The notes: generated from the sequence alone by a model not told the origin. Numbered from the stretch's first letter, positions 1-14,067 are shown. The stretch: DNA of 64,000 bases from Dipetalonema caudispina (GCA_013365325.1 JABVXV010000050.1:241441-305440), one strand, 5' to 3'. Translations and numbers: made by a program.

Positions 1-3000
1 GGAGGAGAAAAAAGACTTAAAGGTATGTCTTGAATAAAGTAAATTCTTCAGGGTATACTTTTTAAAGACCTAAATTGTAATTTTTCATTTGATTTCAGCC
101 AAGAAAGCATTGGATGGTAAACTAGGGAAGGATGAAGTAATCGTCCTCCTCTTTCGATCTGTCTCAATACTGATCAAATTACTCCCCCCATGAATGGAAA
201 TTATTTCTCCTTTCTCCTTTATCACATTTGAAAATCATGCAAGCTACCTCACTTCTTGTTCATTTGGACCCTTATTATAATGAAAAACTTACATCAACCG
301 GACTTCTTCTTTCTATCATTGCAATAGCGGATGGATTACAATCGTCGAGAAACAAAGGTTGAGTATCACAGTCCGAAGTGAAAATACTGGGAGTTAAGTT
401 AACACTTGTACTTGATGGCAAAAGAGACCCGACTAAAAAAGAGGACCATCTCAATGAACTTCACGAAAACAATTTGCAGAAATTAAATTTTAGAACAAAT
501 TAAATGAAATACTTTCAAGCCCGATCCTTTAAATTCCCATAATATATCTAAAATTTTATATCGACGTTCAGAATGCTACAGTACGTCTCTTTTTGGATAT
601 GTTTAAACTTTTATCTCTATTGACCACGTAAAAAAACACGTTAAACTTATTATTGGTAATGGATACAATATTTTTGCCAATATTCCGAAAGAAAAAAAAT
701 TAGTTTACTTTGTGAGAACACCGGCAAATTGCGCAAACCATCTTGCGTTTGAGAAATTGAAGCAGTAGTAAGAGAGGATCCAGAATGCGATACTGCCGAC
801 CGACTACTCGAGGATTCAACTGCTTCGTCTTTGACCTCCAACTTGCATTCACGAAGTTTAAATTCATTAGAGCATGTGAAATTAATGTCATCACTGTCTT
901 CATTATCTTCCTGCAAAACAAAATGCACCAATTTAAAAAAAAAATCTAGAATTCAATTTTTGATCTTATACTACTGCTCTTATGTAAAAAAAAAAAAAAA
1001 AGAAATTGTCCTGGGACGTGGTCTAAAACATGGAAATGAAGTATGGAGAAGGAACATGAAGCATCACAACTTCTGCAAGCATTTGTAAAAAAATTTGCTC
1101 ATCCTTAAAAAAACACCTACACCAACTTTTGTTGTCAGAAATGACACATCCAGTGCTTCAATACCACTCCATTCTAGCTTTTCATCGGCTTTTCGTTTTC
1201 GTCCCTTAAATTGTTTGCCCTGAAAAAAATTGTACTGATGAACAATATTTGTAATCAATAGCTTAGAACAGCTCATTAAATTCCACCTATTGCGGATAGC
1301 TTCTATTACTTGAGCAATTCAATTCTAAAACAACTTAAAATGGTCCTATTTGCCATAGATGCTGAATTTTTGAAAACAGCAATCGACATTCCATTTTAAC
1401 ATTGATCTGTTGCCAAGAAGCGAATAACAAATTTTTATCCTTACTAAACATAAGAATTAACGGATTTGAGAACGGACCTTTTTTAATCGCAGGCTGTTAA
1501 TTAAATTCGGTTGTTGTTCTACAATCGTAGGCCCATGTTTTCTGGTTGATAATGAAGCGAAATCACTGCTTAAACAATCTTTCGATTGTATCCGACTCGA
1601 TGATTCTGTTTGGGATGTATCACAAGCTGGAGAACGTGGCCTAAAATGTTGGTGATGATTTACTTCGGCTTCAAAAAAAGAACCGGACGTTCAGCGGAAT
1701 GAGAATGATCCATAGGCACTGCAGAAGTACAATCCAATACATCATTATACTGCGGAAATTTTACTCTTAAATTAATCTCTAGTTGCATAAGGCGCATACG
1801 AAGCCATTTTCTTAAACTTAATCAGAAAATAAACATCAAAAATGGATTAGATTTACCGACTAGTAGGACTTAAATTTTGATAGACTGGTTTGCAGCTTCC
1901 AATTTTACCAAACATTTGTACGGAATTTCTTTGCACTCGCCGACGTTCCGGAGATTCCATTACCGCTGAAGCATCTGGTGTTTTCGGACATATATGTCTA
2001 TCTTCTGCAGAGCACAGTGATCAGTAACAAAATCATATGAATTGAAGAATCACAAAAAATTTCAATTCAACAAAGTTAGCAGGCAATTTTGACTCACTTT
2101 AATACAAAACTAATCAAATAAAAGCAAAGACATTATGGTTGTTTTAATGAATTAAAGTTATTTAAACCGAGTTAAGATTCTTGATTTAAAGGGTATGACC
2201 TGGTTACCATTAATACAGCTATATTTATGCATTTAGAAGAAAATTTACTTACCATGCAGTGGATCAGTGCGTCCAGACCTTGAACTTCTGGAATTACGAA
2301 AATAGCTTTCACGTATCCAATCGAAATTATGTTCACCATCTACGGCTTCCGAACTGGTAGCTAGAATTTTCTTTTCCCAGGGCGGTGATCGTGGCGGTGA
2401 CGGAGATCGTGCACAGGATGAAGAACGTCGATGAAATATGGCTGGTCTTCTGTAAAGCAATGACAGTTAAACTGCTGTTAATTAACCTAGGAGAAAAAAC
2501 AGTTGGATACGAACAGAAGACGTTCTACCATATTTTCTCAACTATTTACTTGTTTCTTTATTCTTTTTTAAAAGAAGCTAACTAACTCTTTTCTCGCTTC
2601 CAAGCAGGAACCGTTACTTGGGAAATTAATTGGTGTACAACAGGGTTGACTAGGCTCCTGGCCAAGACAAGTGTCTGAAAACAACGGTACTCACCGATCT
2701 CTCGAATATTCATTTATTAAAAATGGCAAGATATTATGTGAATTGGCTATCGCCTTCTGAATCAAAGTCGACTAAAAGTCTTCCCGCATCCTTTCTATGA
2801 AAACATCCAGAAGGATAAATGGACAAATACGTGAAGATGACTAAAACAAATTCTTGTAAATGAACACTGAGAAAATGTTCAAAGATCAATCAGATACATG
2901 CCCTGCTGAGGTGTTATACATTGGGATGACAGACTGGATACAGTGGTCGTACCGCTAGACTGCTGTAAACGACACTGGTTGCAACCACATCCTTCTTCAC

Positions 3001-6000
3001 GATCCTTTCGTCGCATTCCATCCGTGAAATTCCATCTTAAAAGGGATTCGCAATGAATTAGCAATATTTGATTCAAAGCTATGAAACACTTGCACAAACA
3101 TGCATAGCGTTAGGCCTGCTATAGAGAAGAATAACTATATTAATGCAAGGATATACTGCATCTGCTTAAAGATATCGAAATTAAAACGCTGAAAAGTCCT
3201 ATTTTTTGCAATTCTCGGCGTTCACGTATTTCTAGTCTTCCCACGTTCAAATTTCGGAAAATTCAAGAAAAGAAATAAATTGAAAAGCGAAAAAATTCAA
3301 GTAAATGAAGAGTGGATAAAAAGTACCGGCAGTCATCATCACTTGTAGCAGCTGACATCAAAAGGCCTAAACCAGAAGAGGAGGGTGATTCTGTGTTCTC
3401 TTTCCGCCGATTATTTGCCGGAGCAATAAAGGATTCTTCGAAAAACCTTAAAAACGATTCTCTGACATTAAAAGCAGCATTTATAAAAGCTGTTCGAAGC
3501 TTTCTTCTGAGAAAATTATCAGTTTCTCAGTAATTTCCCTAGTTCACCAGGAAACTGGTTCGAAAAAGATATTTCAGCAGGATATACAATGATTGATTCC
3601 ATCTATCCATATTCGCTGACACGTTCTAATTGACATTTTTATCCTGCCATTGTTTTTCTTTTTCGTAAATATGAACATGGGATATCGAAAAAACATCCAA
3701 CCTGGAGCAAATTTAGGTGATCCAAATTTCAGAACACAAATCGGAAATTAAAAAAAAATCAACCTTTGTGCTGCCCGTGCGCCATTCACCATTGTTCCGT
3801 ACATTGCGTTATGTCGTTCAGCACTGGGTCCTACGTCACATTCGCTTAACCTTTTTTTCCGTTTCCGGAATGACGGAGTATTTCGTAACCTCGTATGCCC
3901 TCCTGTAGCTGGCGGTGTTCGCGCGGTAAAACTGCTGCTATTTCTGCTATCGAAAAAGTCCGAATCGTCATCATTGGTAGTCTTTTCATTCTGTCTAAAC
4001 TAATGTGTAAATTTGAAACCTCCACATTTTTAACACCCATTTGAGCAAATTTCATAAACGAGAAAACAGATATATAACCAAAGCAAATAATTCAGAAGCA
4101 AAAAAAAACTATTAATTGAATTATGTTTCTACAGTCCTTATAAAAACTATTAAATTGAATTATGTTTCTACAGTTCTTATGGTGAAAGTCCTCATTCTAC
4201 CAATAACTTCTCAATGCTGGTAGAAGTAATGATGACAATAGAAAAACCTCATCAGCAGGTCATCGGAAGCCTGAACAACAATCAGTGAACTTGGGTACCA
4301 CATATGAACGCCATCCACGTCTACCAATACCATTTTTGGCAGGCTACTTTTGGCTGGTGATGCCTGCAAGAAAAAAGCTACTCAAATTTCCAATTAAACT
4401 GAGCACCTAATTAGACGTTCTAAGATGCTTCATGTAGATGTCTCTTTAAATGAAACCTAAGTTCAACTGCATCCGAGATGCACTGTCACTACCAGGAGAC
4501 GTGCTGCACTGCAATATATAGTGCGGTTCGACAAGAACGAAAAGAGTTTCCAGCTGTTAAGGAAAACTGGATAAATGAGCTTCAGAAATTTTCGAGAGAA
4601 AACTAACATTTTCGGTATAGCCAATGTAACCGACATTATCTGCCGAACTTAGGTTCCTCTCAACATTAACAATTAAACAGAAGAACTGCAACCATTCCGA
4701 CCACAATTTATCCACGGCAGTTTTTGAAATAGTTCCTGCACCATCGTGACTACTACCAACAGTGTCAGGATCAGCTGACGAGGATGGCACAGGATTTAAT
4801 TGATGTGGAACAGAAGATAATGGCTCACGATAGCCGCTTGCATATGGTGTTGAAGAACTAGAGAAACTACCTAAAACAATGACTCTAACAAAGTAGCAAC
4901 ATAAAGCAAAACATATGGCAACATATATAAAATATTATAAGGATGGTAATAACTGGGTTGCAATGAAATGTACCGCTGATATCACAAAAGCTCCAAAGAC
5001 GAAAGATGACAGGTTATATATATTGTAGAGTTAAAGTGAGAAAATTAAATCCGAAAGGTTGTGATTGGGTAATGATATCGAAATTATAACCTAATCTATC
5101 AGAAAGCAAACGAATCTGAAATGGCAAAATCAAAAAAACTGACTGGACAACTGGAAAAATTGCAAAAGCTGTAAGAGAAATGAGCTGAAACATACCGCAT
5201 TGTGGTGTGGGAGGTTGATGTTGTAATATCGGTGTAGTGGAATCCACAATCCTCGGTTGTTCGGGGAGTAACACGGCACGCATTGACCATGGTCCTAATA
5301 TCACCGGTTGTTTCTTACCCAGATCCAAATGACGTCGTGAAAGACGAAATAAAGTTGGCTGTCGTTGTACAGAAACAGTTGCACAAACAATATTCTCACC
5401 ATGAACGAAAAAATTGAAACTGATTCCATTCACATAACTGAAAGCGTGTAATTTTTGATGGATTTAACTTGATGTAACTTTACATGAACTAAAAAGGAAA
5501 CTGTACGAGCAAGTAATCATATAATTAAAAGCTTAATGAATAAGAAAAAAGAATATATGCAAGAAGAAAAGTTCATGTTAGCATAAAAATACATATGTCC
5601 CCACTACTCTTCTCAACACCCTCCATCTTCTCCTCCCTCCTTGTCAACTAGTATAAGGTGGTAGTTATGTTCCATCGAAAGTGGACAGAGAAGTACCCGA
5701 GATTTCGGAATCGCACAGAGTTGTTATAAAACTTTTCCCACTAAAAGTTAAATGATATAAGATGAAAGGAGGTAATAAAATTAGTACTTAACAACGACTT
5801 TTTCATAAACATCGAAAAAGTTCAAGAAATACACACCTAGGAGAACAGTGTATACGATCGGATGAAGGCACTTCGTATGGTCGCGTAAAATATTTTCCAA
5901 TACGAATATATCCATTTTTTAGCATATTCCTAAAAAGAATCGATTCCTCCGCTGAACTGAGTAGAGTGTGGAAAAATATCAGGCAGGAAATGAAACTGAG

Positions 6001-8002
6001 TACTTGACACAAATTTTATCTATTTCTGTGCTGATCAAAAAAAAGGAACAAAACTACCGTTCACTTTTACAATACTTTTTTCATTCCATGAAAAAAGCAA
6101 GAAAATGCAAAGTGCAAAATATTGTCAAGATAAAAAAATGATCTCAAATTTTCCAAAAATGTTTAAATTTTAAAAAAGCGCATAATAACGATACTTGATC
6201 CTATGAAAACTATCGTTATTATGCGCTTTTTTAAATAAATTTCATCGTGATCCCGATCTCAATCATATAATTTCAACAGAATCATTTGAACTTACCGTTC
6301 TATCAAATTATGTAGTGCCTTGAAAAATAGTGTTCTCGTCTCATACTGTATACCGGGTATCGACCAGTTACCATGACCATCTTCAGCACCTGAAAATTTT
6401 ACTTTTTCGAACGGATTTTTTTTTCTAAAAATTTGGTAAGATATGTTTCTGTTGACAGTATGTGTCGGATCCAAATATTAGATTCCTTATGATATGCAGG
6501 TTTACAATATTATGTATTATAATTTATTTCATCTCATCCATATGGTTAATTGTCCATGGGATTTACCCAAGTTTTAAAAAATCTTGGTAAAAGTAATTCA
6601 GAATTACAAGGAAAATCGAAGACGATGAACAAAGAATCAATACCGAATGAATTAGTCATTGAGCAAAAAGAACTGAAGAAGTAAATAAATGAGAGTGAAT
6701 CAAAGATATGAACCTTAACTGATTCTCTCAGATTTCTTGGAATATAAAACAAAGTTTTGCTCCGCAATACGGAAGCGGGAATGGTAGTCGCGTTATTAAT
6801 GTTCTTAAGTCATAAAAAGCCCTTTCAGTAGCAATCAAACAAAAACATAAAGACGAAAAGAAGAAATATCTTAAAAAGTCAACGACATACATGCTAAATG
6901 ACTGGTATATTCAGTGAGACAATCCGGTTCCTCGTGAGAATACCAGAAAACCCACAATTCTTTGACAACATCTATCCTGTAATCCGGTAACTGCATAGCT
7001 GCAAGTGTCCCAGTTGGCTGTGGTGGTTGTCGTCTCCAAGCACAGAGAATTCCTGCTTGTAAGCATCTTGCGTAAGCACTTAATACGGGATCTTGCTCCA
7101 GACTTGTCCAAGTTCTTTGCGACAAAGGTGTTGTTAAGCATTTCCACTTGAGACCATTCAATTCCGTCTAGAAAAATTCAAAAATTCAAGAAAAAAACAT
7201 TTCTCGTCCCATAACATCCCAATTACTCGGCATGGTATGGCGATATAAACTGCATTACGGAAGAATTTCAATATGCAGGTCGAAGGTTTCTTGACAACTT
7301 TATAACATCCTCTTATAGTTTCACACCTTATATAGATTTCACAATTTCTTTTCATTTAATACAACTATTCTTTTTTGCTGCTTATAATAGCTGGAACTTG
7401 GCAGGGTCTCTTTCTTTCTTTCCCTCACGACCTAATTGGCATTGATGAGTGAAAAAGGAAAAACGTTTATCTTCCCTTAACAAGAAGCTAAGCACAAAAT
7501 AAGGACTTTATCAAGCCTCATGCTTGCAACAGCAATCAATATTAACGATATCCAGTTCCTACTGACAGTGCAAACCTTGGAAGGATATTTAAATCTGTTC
7601 ATTTTTGTTTACGTCTATTATCTCTTTATGCCAAGCAGAGCATTACGGATAAGTCCATTATGATGTCATATGCCTAGTTTCGCATAGTAGACAAATAGGG
7701 CTTCCTAATTTCACACAGAAAAGTGGTACTATACTCTAACAGTAATGGTATCTACTAGTTCGCATCATAAATATGTAATTTCGCAAAAAACTCCTACAAA
7801 TGCGTAATATGTTACTTTTCAAGAACACCTGTAAAATGCAAATTTGAACATCAATATGTAAATTAAATGGAAATCTTTGATTAACGGAATCTGTAACCTA
7901 TCTCCAACATGATTACGCATTTTACATGCACTTTTAATTTATACTTACCAAAGCAAAGACGTTCGTGTGACAGTCTTCAAGACTTCCACCATTGGTGGAC
8001 AT
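1..8002 (-). CDS. let-19: Mediator complex subunit 13 (MED13 / LET-19), 5' part
   Basis: Subunit of the CDK8 kinase module of Mediator, which restrains RNA polymerase II transcription in the nucleus. Exons (minus): 8002-7949, 7167-6891, 6389-6296, 5929-5837, 5437-5196, 4870-4608, 4363-4248, 3994-3764, 3461-3327, 3035-2920, 2674-2587, 2449-2253, 2004-1857, 1810-1664, 1640-1478, 1219-1127, 910-709, 432-293; reading phases agree at every junction, giving 933 codons. A further exon from 69 to the window edge is open but doubtful. The first about 300 residues follow the Med13 N-terminal domain: start SLEDCHTNVFAL, then LNGLKWK, ELWVFWY, LFFKALHNLIER, IRIGKYFTRPYE, FFVHGENIVC and a GVHMWYPSSLIVV block. 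The remainder is Ser/Pro-rich linker with basic patches (FRKRKKR, KGRKRK), as in the family. The ATG is preceded by TTTCAG one base upstream, which looks like a spliced-leader acceptor. The C-terminal half lies outside the window. Identity rests on recalled family motifs. Confidence 0.88.
4104..4179. repeat. Short tandem duplication in MED13 intron 7
   Basis: Two adjacent near-identical copies of a unit of about 38 bp, each containing TTGAATTATGTTTCTACAGT followed by a short CTTATA-like segment. Differences are single-base. It lies between the MED13 exons at 4363-4248 and 3994-3764 and looks like a recent local duplication. Confidence 0.7.
6169..6235. repeat. Perfect 25-bp inverted repeat (hairpin) in MED13 intron 3
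   Basis: Arms 6169-6193 and 6211-6235 are exact reverse complements over 25 bp (arm core AAGCGCATAATAACGATA) with a 17-nt loop at 6194-6210. It lies in the intron between the MED13 exons ending at 6296 and starting at 5929. It could be a small foldback transposon, a hairpin small-RNA precursor, or a structured intronic element. Confidence 0.85.
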
Positions 8003-8008
8003 ACTGAA
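8003..8008 (-). promoter_or_regulatory. Spliced-leader-type acceptor before MED13 ATG
   Basis: Reading the minus strand, TTTCAG is followed by T and then the MED13 ATG. A 3' splice site this close to the start codon with no upstream coding exon is the normal signature of nematode SL1 trans-splicing. It supports 8002 as the true start codon. Leader choice (SL1 or SL2) cannot be told. Confidence 0.6.
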
Positions 8009-8084
8009 ATTTGGTGAAATCTTTAGTTATCACCAATAAAACAGCATGAAATACACTAAAAAACAGATTGTGTAGCAGCAGTAA

Positions 8085-8210
8085 GTAATAGTGGTAGTAG
8101 TGGTAGTAGTAGTAGTAGTAGTAGTAGTAGCGGTAGTAGTAGTAATAACAGTAGCAGTAATAGTAATGGTGCCGATGATGATGGTAATAATAGTAGTAGA
8201 AGTAGCAGTT
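8085..8210. repeat. (GTA)n/(TAG)n trinucleotide microsatellite
   Basis: An impure run of GTA/GTG/GCA triplets just upstream of the MED13 start. It creates a spurious valine-rich plus-strand ORF, which is not treated as a gene. Confidence 0.9.
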
Positions 8211-11200
8211 GCAGTATCCAGTAACTGTTATAGTGGTAACTGCAATAAAGGTAGTGTGTTGGTGATTACTTTCTGTTCTAACAGTGAAAATAAATCACAG
8301 TTGTCTTACATGTACATCACACTAAAATATGTTTTGAGGAAGAAAAATGAATTATTGCTAAATTTTTTTAGCCACCTTTTTCTTTTTGGCTAAAATAATA
8401 GGCTTTGTGACAAGGGAACAATAATAATAGAATAGAATGAAGCAGGATGAAGTTGAACAGAACAGAAAAAATAAGAAAATTGATAAAATCAGGAAAGAGT
8501 AAGTCACCAAGATTCGGGCGCGAATATCCGGGACTTGGTGACGTCGAAGGTAGCCACATCCAGTGCTACCTTATTCCGATTTACGTAACATTCTCCTGAT
8601 TCTTGTAAGGACATTCGCGCCAAAGCTTCGTTATCCGAAAGACCAAATTGTTGACAGCGATTGGTCGTGATGACGGCAAAAAATTCCTTCCCTTTTCCTT
8701 TCTTTTTTTTTTAAACAAATCTGTAAACAACGGAATAAAAAATCTTTCGAAATTTTAAATGCGAAGAAGTTTACGACTTGAATCGAACGTAACGAACGCA
8801 AATTACACGTAAATGACATTGTTATAACTTCATCAAACTGCTATAAAGTTTCACCACATTCCATGGCCTAATCTGCTTACAACTTGCAGCTTAGCCAAAT
8901 GTAATCTAGCCTCTGTTCTAAAACTGTTAATCAGTCTATCACCATAAATCTAGAGTATCGGCCTCTCTATGAACCACTACTATTAATCCTTTCTGCTTTC
9001 CTGTTTCCCTTCATCTTTATATTCATTGCTCTTTTATCATCTCTTTGCACTACAGAATTTACCAACTGTAGCAGAGGATGACTATCAAAAGCGCTTAACA
9101 TCTAAATCTTCTAAACATTTCTCACTTTCGTTAACTAATATCCTCCACAGCAGCCAGCAACAAAACCCTTCTTAAATGAATCAATCTTGAATCAAATTTA
9201 ACTGAAGCAAAGAGCATTTAACAACAATGTCCTAAATCTAATCAAGAAGAAATTGATACGCTCCTTATATCAATGACCATCGAATTTTTGTTGAATAAAT
9301 AAAAAAAAAGAAAAAACAATATTATCCTAAGTCAATTATTAATGCGGCATAATTCCATTGCTAATTAAAACTATAACCACAACTGATGGATAAAATCATA
9401 AGTTCTAACAATCATTTTTTCCCAACCACCAGAACATCCGTATAAGTGATACGGTTCGATATGATCGAGATTCTGACAAATCCTTGATATTCTCCGTCTG
9501 TTCTTTTTCTTCTACTCATCTACGTCCTCATCTCGAATTCAAGTCTCTAAGTTCTTATTTCAGATCTAATTTGGACTATGAACTCCTGCCGAAAAGTAGT
9601 ATAATACAATCCTGCTGAAAGCTGATGTTTGATTGAAAATCATGCACAAATAAAACTCCTGCTTAGTTTTATATGAAACCGCTGTGTGTCGCAAACTTGA
9701 CTCCCACCAAATGCTTTTGGTTTCACAGATATACGAATATAGCTACCTCTTTATTTTCCGAAAGCAGCTGAATAAGCAATTCAAAAAGAAAGGAAACGAA
9801 ATCAATTTAAATACAAACATATTTTCCCCAAAAAAAATTGTTGGAATGAGACACAGTACAAAAACAATGTTTAACTCTGTATTGATTACCTTATTTGTAT
9901 GGATTACTGAAAATTAACTTTATCTTATTTTTTACCTGTAAATCATTTTAGCATTCATTAACTTATTTTCATGGATTATGAATTGAATTACACTTGAAGT
10001 TAGTGTCAGGCAGTAAATCCACTTCTGTTTCTTATAATTGAAAATTCTTGAAAATAAAGCGTGTTTTGCAGGAGAGAGTGAAATGTAAAAATAAAATAAC
10101 TAATTGCTAGTCAATGATTGCTTTGAAGTTTAAAAAAAATGCACTTTTGAAACAACAGGAAAATTTTTCACGCGTGAAGGGAAGAATCTTTCTCAGTGAT
10201 TCACACGCTAAAAGCAATACCCGACAAAGCCGTTCCTTCAGTATCTTCGTTTTCGCTTTCTAGATCGTTTTAAAAATGCATTACTTGTTTTTAACAAATT
10301 TGAAACAATGGCTAAATTAATGTTTTCTCGAAATATTTCCTAGTCTAGTAACGTAATCATTTTCCTGTACTTTATTTTCAACATCAACATTGTTATTAAG
10401 AATGACTTTTAGCATTAGAACCATTTAATACTATGGTGTGCTTGACAGAAGCATTAATCCGGAAGCCTTTTTAAAATAAATACTAATACTCCGAGAAACC
10501 TTTTTAAAATAAATACCTAATTTAAGGGCAAAAAATTAGTCCCTCACTAATTCATCTGAAAAACAGTCAAAATAATGTAAAATAAGGAGATGCATATTAC
10601 CAATAATAATGCTATCTCAACATTCTGATGAAAATGAAAACATAAAAGTTGATGTGGAAACTTACAATTTTGGTTAAACAACAGTTTTAAATGTAATTTA
10701 TAGGTACTACAACTCATAAAGGTATAGAGACAATGCTTTCGCTCAATTATTTAAACTATGTAACAAAGACTCGCCTAATAATAATGATCCTAGAATCGTG
10801 ACAGTAGCCCCATCCTACACCATAAAAAAAGAATATGAAAAACTTGATCACTGTATACATCCATATATATAACTTTCAAAAGCAACGCCGGAAACATTCT
10901 TAAACTTTGATTCATTTGCGCAATAAATCTCACCTATTTGAGCAAAGAGAACGGAAAGATGAAAAAGATATTTCGAATCAGTTTCGAAAATTTTAACTGC
11001 CACTACCAGTTACAAAGGGAAAACTCTCCTCTGTCTCTCTCTCTCTCTTTCTTAATGACAAAGGGATGAAGAACAGCAGTAAAACGAGAAAATGTGCAAT
11101 AACACAACAGAGACACACTTCATCAACGATGTGAAAAGAGGATTGAGTAAGAAATCAATCCCTCCCTTCTCTCTTTTGTTTCTCATTTTCAAAATTCTTG

Positions 11201-11889
11201 CTCAACATGCAGCAATTAAACCTGGAATTGAAGTGCGACGACATATAATCGTGAATGTGCAAAAATGTGAATTCATTCTTCCCTTAAAACATTGTATTCT
11301 AATAGGTTAGTGAAGACAATGCTGTCTTAGGTTATAATCCTAATTAGTAACTCACTTAACAATTTTCTCCATAACAAATTTTATTCATTATTAACGTATT
11401 CCGTTATGCTGCTTAGAGAAAGATGGGTAAGAATGTGAATTTCGCTATGAAATGCGAAAAGAAAATTGAACCAAAAAAGAAAAGAAAAAAAAAAAAAAAA
11501 AAAAAACCAGAGAAGATGACCAAAACAAAACCCTGAAGCAATTCTAAAAGAATCTTATCCGGTAAAATCTAATAAGCATTCATCATCGGTATTACACTAT
11601 CATTACAAGAAACAAAAATCACATTAAACTATTGGGACTAATATAAACAATTCATGCACTTATTATTACCTATTGCTTCATGCATGATAATTGCGGAATA
11701 CGATATTATACCACCTTAAATGTTTTCATGAATTTATTGATATGAGAGTATATGTAAAACAGGGAAGAAATCAATGTCAACTGAAAGTTTGATGAATAAG
11801 AGGATGAGGAAGGATGAGAAGATATAAGGAAAAGACAGATGAGAGAGGTATGTTGTCGGTTTGTCCGTGGTGCTATTTTGTTGGTTCAT
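8211..11889. other. Intergenic region without recognised gene
   Basis: About 3.7 kb upstream of MED13. It holds AT-rich DNA, a CT-rich run near 11030-11050, an A tract near 11489-11505, and a short direct repeat with the core CCTTTTTAAAATAAATAC near 10467 and 10499. I saw no convincing coding exon or RNA gene. Confidence 0.5.
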
Positions 11890-12053
11890 TTAGGGCTGCT
11901 TTCGATGCCATCCCGTCAACGAAATCAATGATAACGACGCTGACGCTGGCAATGATGACAGTGATCTGGACGAAAACTGATGATTCTTGTCGGGTACTGC
12001 ATTTGTTCCGTCATCCTCATGTGTCGATTCAGGAATAGTCACTTCTATTTCCT
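11890..12053 (-). CDS. Candidate terminal exon, unknown protein
   Basis: On the minus strand an acceptor-like GGTAG at about 12054 is followed by 54 open codons ending in TAA at 11890. The peptide is hydrophilic and serine-rich (segments VTIPESTHEDDG, FSSRSLSSLPASAS, SLTGWHRKQP) and reads more like a natural C-terminus than the opposing plus-strand ORF. No family is recognised. A second possible minus-strand exon lies at 14165-14068, but I could not link the two. It may be chance openness in AT-rich DNA. Confidence 0.22.
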
Positions 12054-14067
12054 TCTACCAAATGCTTTACTATTCCCGAAAGAAAAGGAACATTAATCCT
12101 TTTTTTTGAGTTGATAAGTAAACCAAATTTGGAGTGGGACTGCTGGATAACACAACATCACTATTAACACTATCACCACACCACTGACCATTAGTTTTTG
12201 GGTTAATAACGATGATAACGATAATTGCAATAGTGATACTGACAATCCATCCAATTTATGAGGTAAGTAATATTTCCTTCATGCAATAAGTTTCTTTTTT
12301 TTTTATAATCAGTAAGCAAATGTTATTTAACCTTAAAATAAAAATTAAATTACTGCGAAAATTGAACATAGACTATCACAGAAACAGAAACGAATAATAA
12401 GTAGCAGCTGTAACAGCAGCATAGCACCTCACCATTTTGATGATGGGCATTATGTATGTGACGATTGTGGCACTAACATACTTATTCTCCGATTATTCCT
12501 CCTCCTCCTTCTTCTCCTCTTTCCTTCTCCTACTGCCACTGCAACTGTTTCCTTCTTCAATTGCTGCCTGAAATCGACAACGACATCGATGACGGTTGTA
12601 AAACGATGGCGATGACGATTTAAGCGGTGATGGTTGTCCTACTCGTTTGGCGTCCGATCAACCCTTCCTTCCCTCCCTAACACCACTACCATCACAATCA
12701 TCATCACTCGATGATATTTCTTACAACTATTCTTTCTCGCTCCTCTCTTTAACTTCCTCTTTCCCTCCTTCTCACTCATCTCCTCCTTTCCTCCTCTTCA
12801 ATTTTTCCGAGCTAACTTATTAAACTAAACTAAGCCAACCATCTAATCTGCCAGCACTACCAATGACAACCCTCAAAAACCATTGCTACCCAGTGGTCGA
12901 CTGCACATATCACATACACTACACTACACTAACATACACATACACATCGTCACATACACAAAGTAGAAATGCCATTTTGCATCAAAATGGATTGAAATGG
13001 CAAATATATGAAGCACCATCACCCGCAGAAGCATCTACAACAACACCGTTAATTGTCCCTCGTCTCCTTCTCTTTACCCTAACACCTGCTCCCACTAAAC
13101 TATGCTTGCTGCTGCTCGCTTACATACTCATACAAAATATATGTAACATATATACATTACATATATATATATATATATATAAACGACATACGCTCACATA
13201 CTTACACATACATACATACACCACATACACACACACACACACACTGATTATTCAATATTATAACTCCTTGTCCTATTTTTGTTATTGCCATTGACCATGT
13301 GCTGTTCTTGGTGCTACACTTCAATAACTTAGAGCTTTAAAGGGCTAATTGTTTGCTACACTCAATCTTTCCTCCTCCCTTCCGCCACACCCAAATTGAG
13401 GCAAACCTAACAGAGACCATAAAATAAAATAATATCTCGAAAGCTCCTTTTCCTGAACTAATATAACCAGCTAGTACTACAGTATACACAATAAACACTT
13501 CATCACGCATATATACATACAATATATATGAACAGTAATTTATTAACATACACACACACACACACACTCAGACACCTATTCATTAATGTACTTTAACGTA
13601 CACACTTATAACATTGAGGTATATCTACGAGTATATAAAGAATATAATTCACCGAGAGGTTAATAATTAGATAATAGAGAAAAATAAAAAAATACAACCA
13701 TCATTAGATGATAGGAGCAATGAAGGAACGCTGAGAATGTTGGGTGATGTTATGGTAGCCGAAAACTGTTTGCTTTGACAACGCCTCGCTAACTTTGTCT
13801 TTTTTTTTTCTCAACAAGTCATTCGAACAATAACACCACAACTTCCACCATCACTATCAGTACTAACAGCAATAATAGCAATAAGCAATCATCCATAATT
13901 CATTGAATAAAACCAATAAACAATACTGTCACATAATTCAATTTTACTCATTTCCATTAATTCTAGTTGTGCATGTGTATTGATAGATGTACATACATAC
14001 CCCACACATACATGCATACAAATATATGAAATGACAAGTAATAGATCAACCTCAATCAAACAATCAC
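12054..14067. other. Microsatellite-rich intergenic stretch
   Basis: Contains CTCCTCCTT-type pyrimidine runs (12497-12535), ACACTAC/CATACA repeats, a TA run near 13161-13181 and CA runs near 13230-13246 and 13551-13566. Long ORFs here encode only Thr/His/Tyr/Ile-rich microsatellite translations. No gene is supported. Confidence 0.6.

Noticed and set aside
8091..8393. 100-codon plus-strand ORF
   Set aside because: Its first half is a translation of a GTA microsatellite (valine run), with no splice or start context.
12863..13294. 143-codon plus-strand ORF
   Set aside because: Mostly microsatellite translation (Thr/His/Tyr/Ile). A short NGLKWQIYEAPSPAEAS stretch looks protein-like but has no support; an inverted repeat explains part of it.
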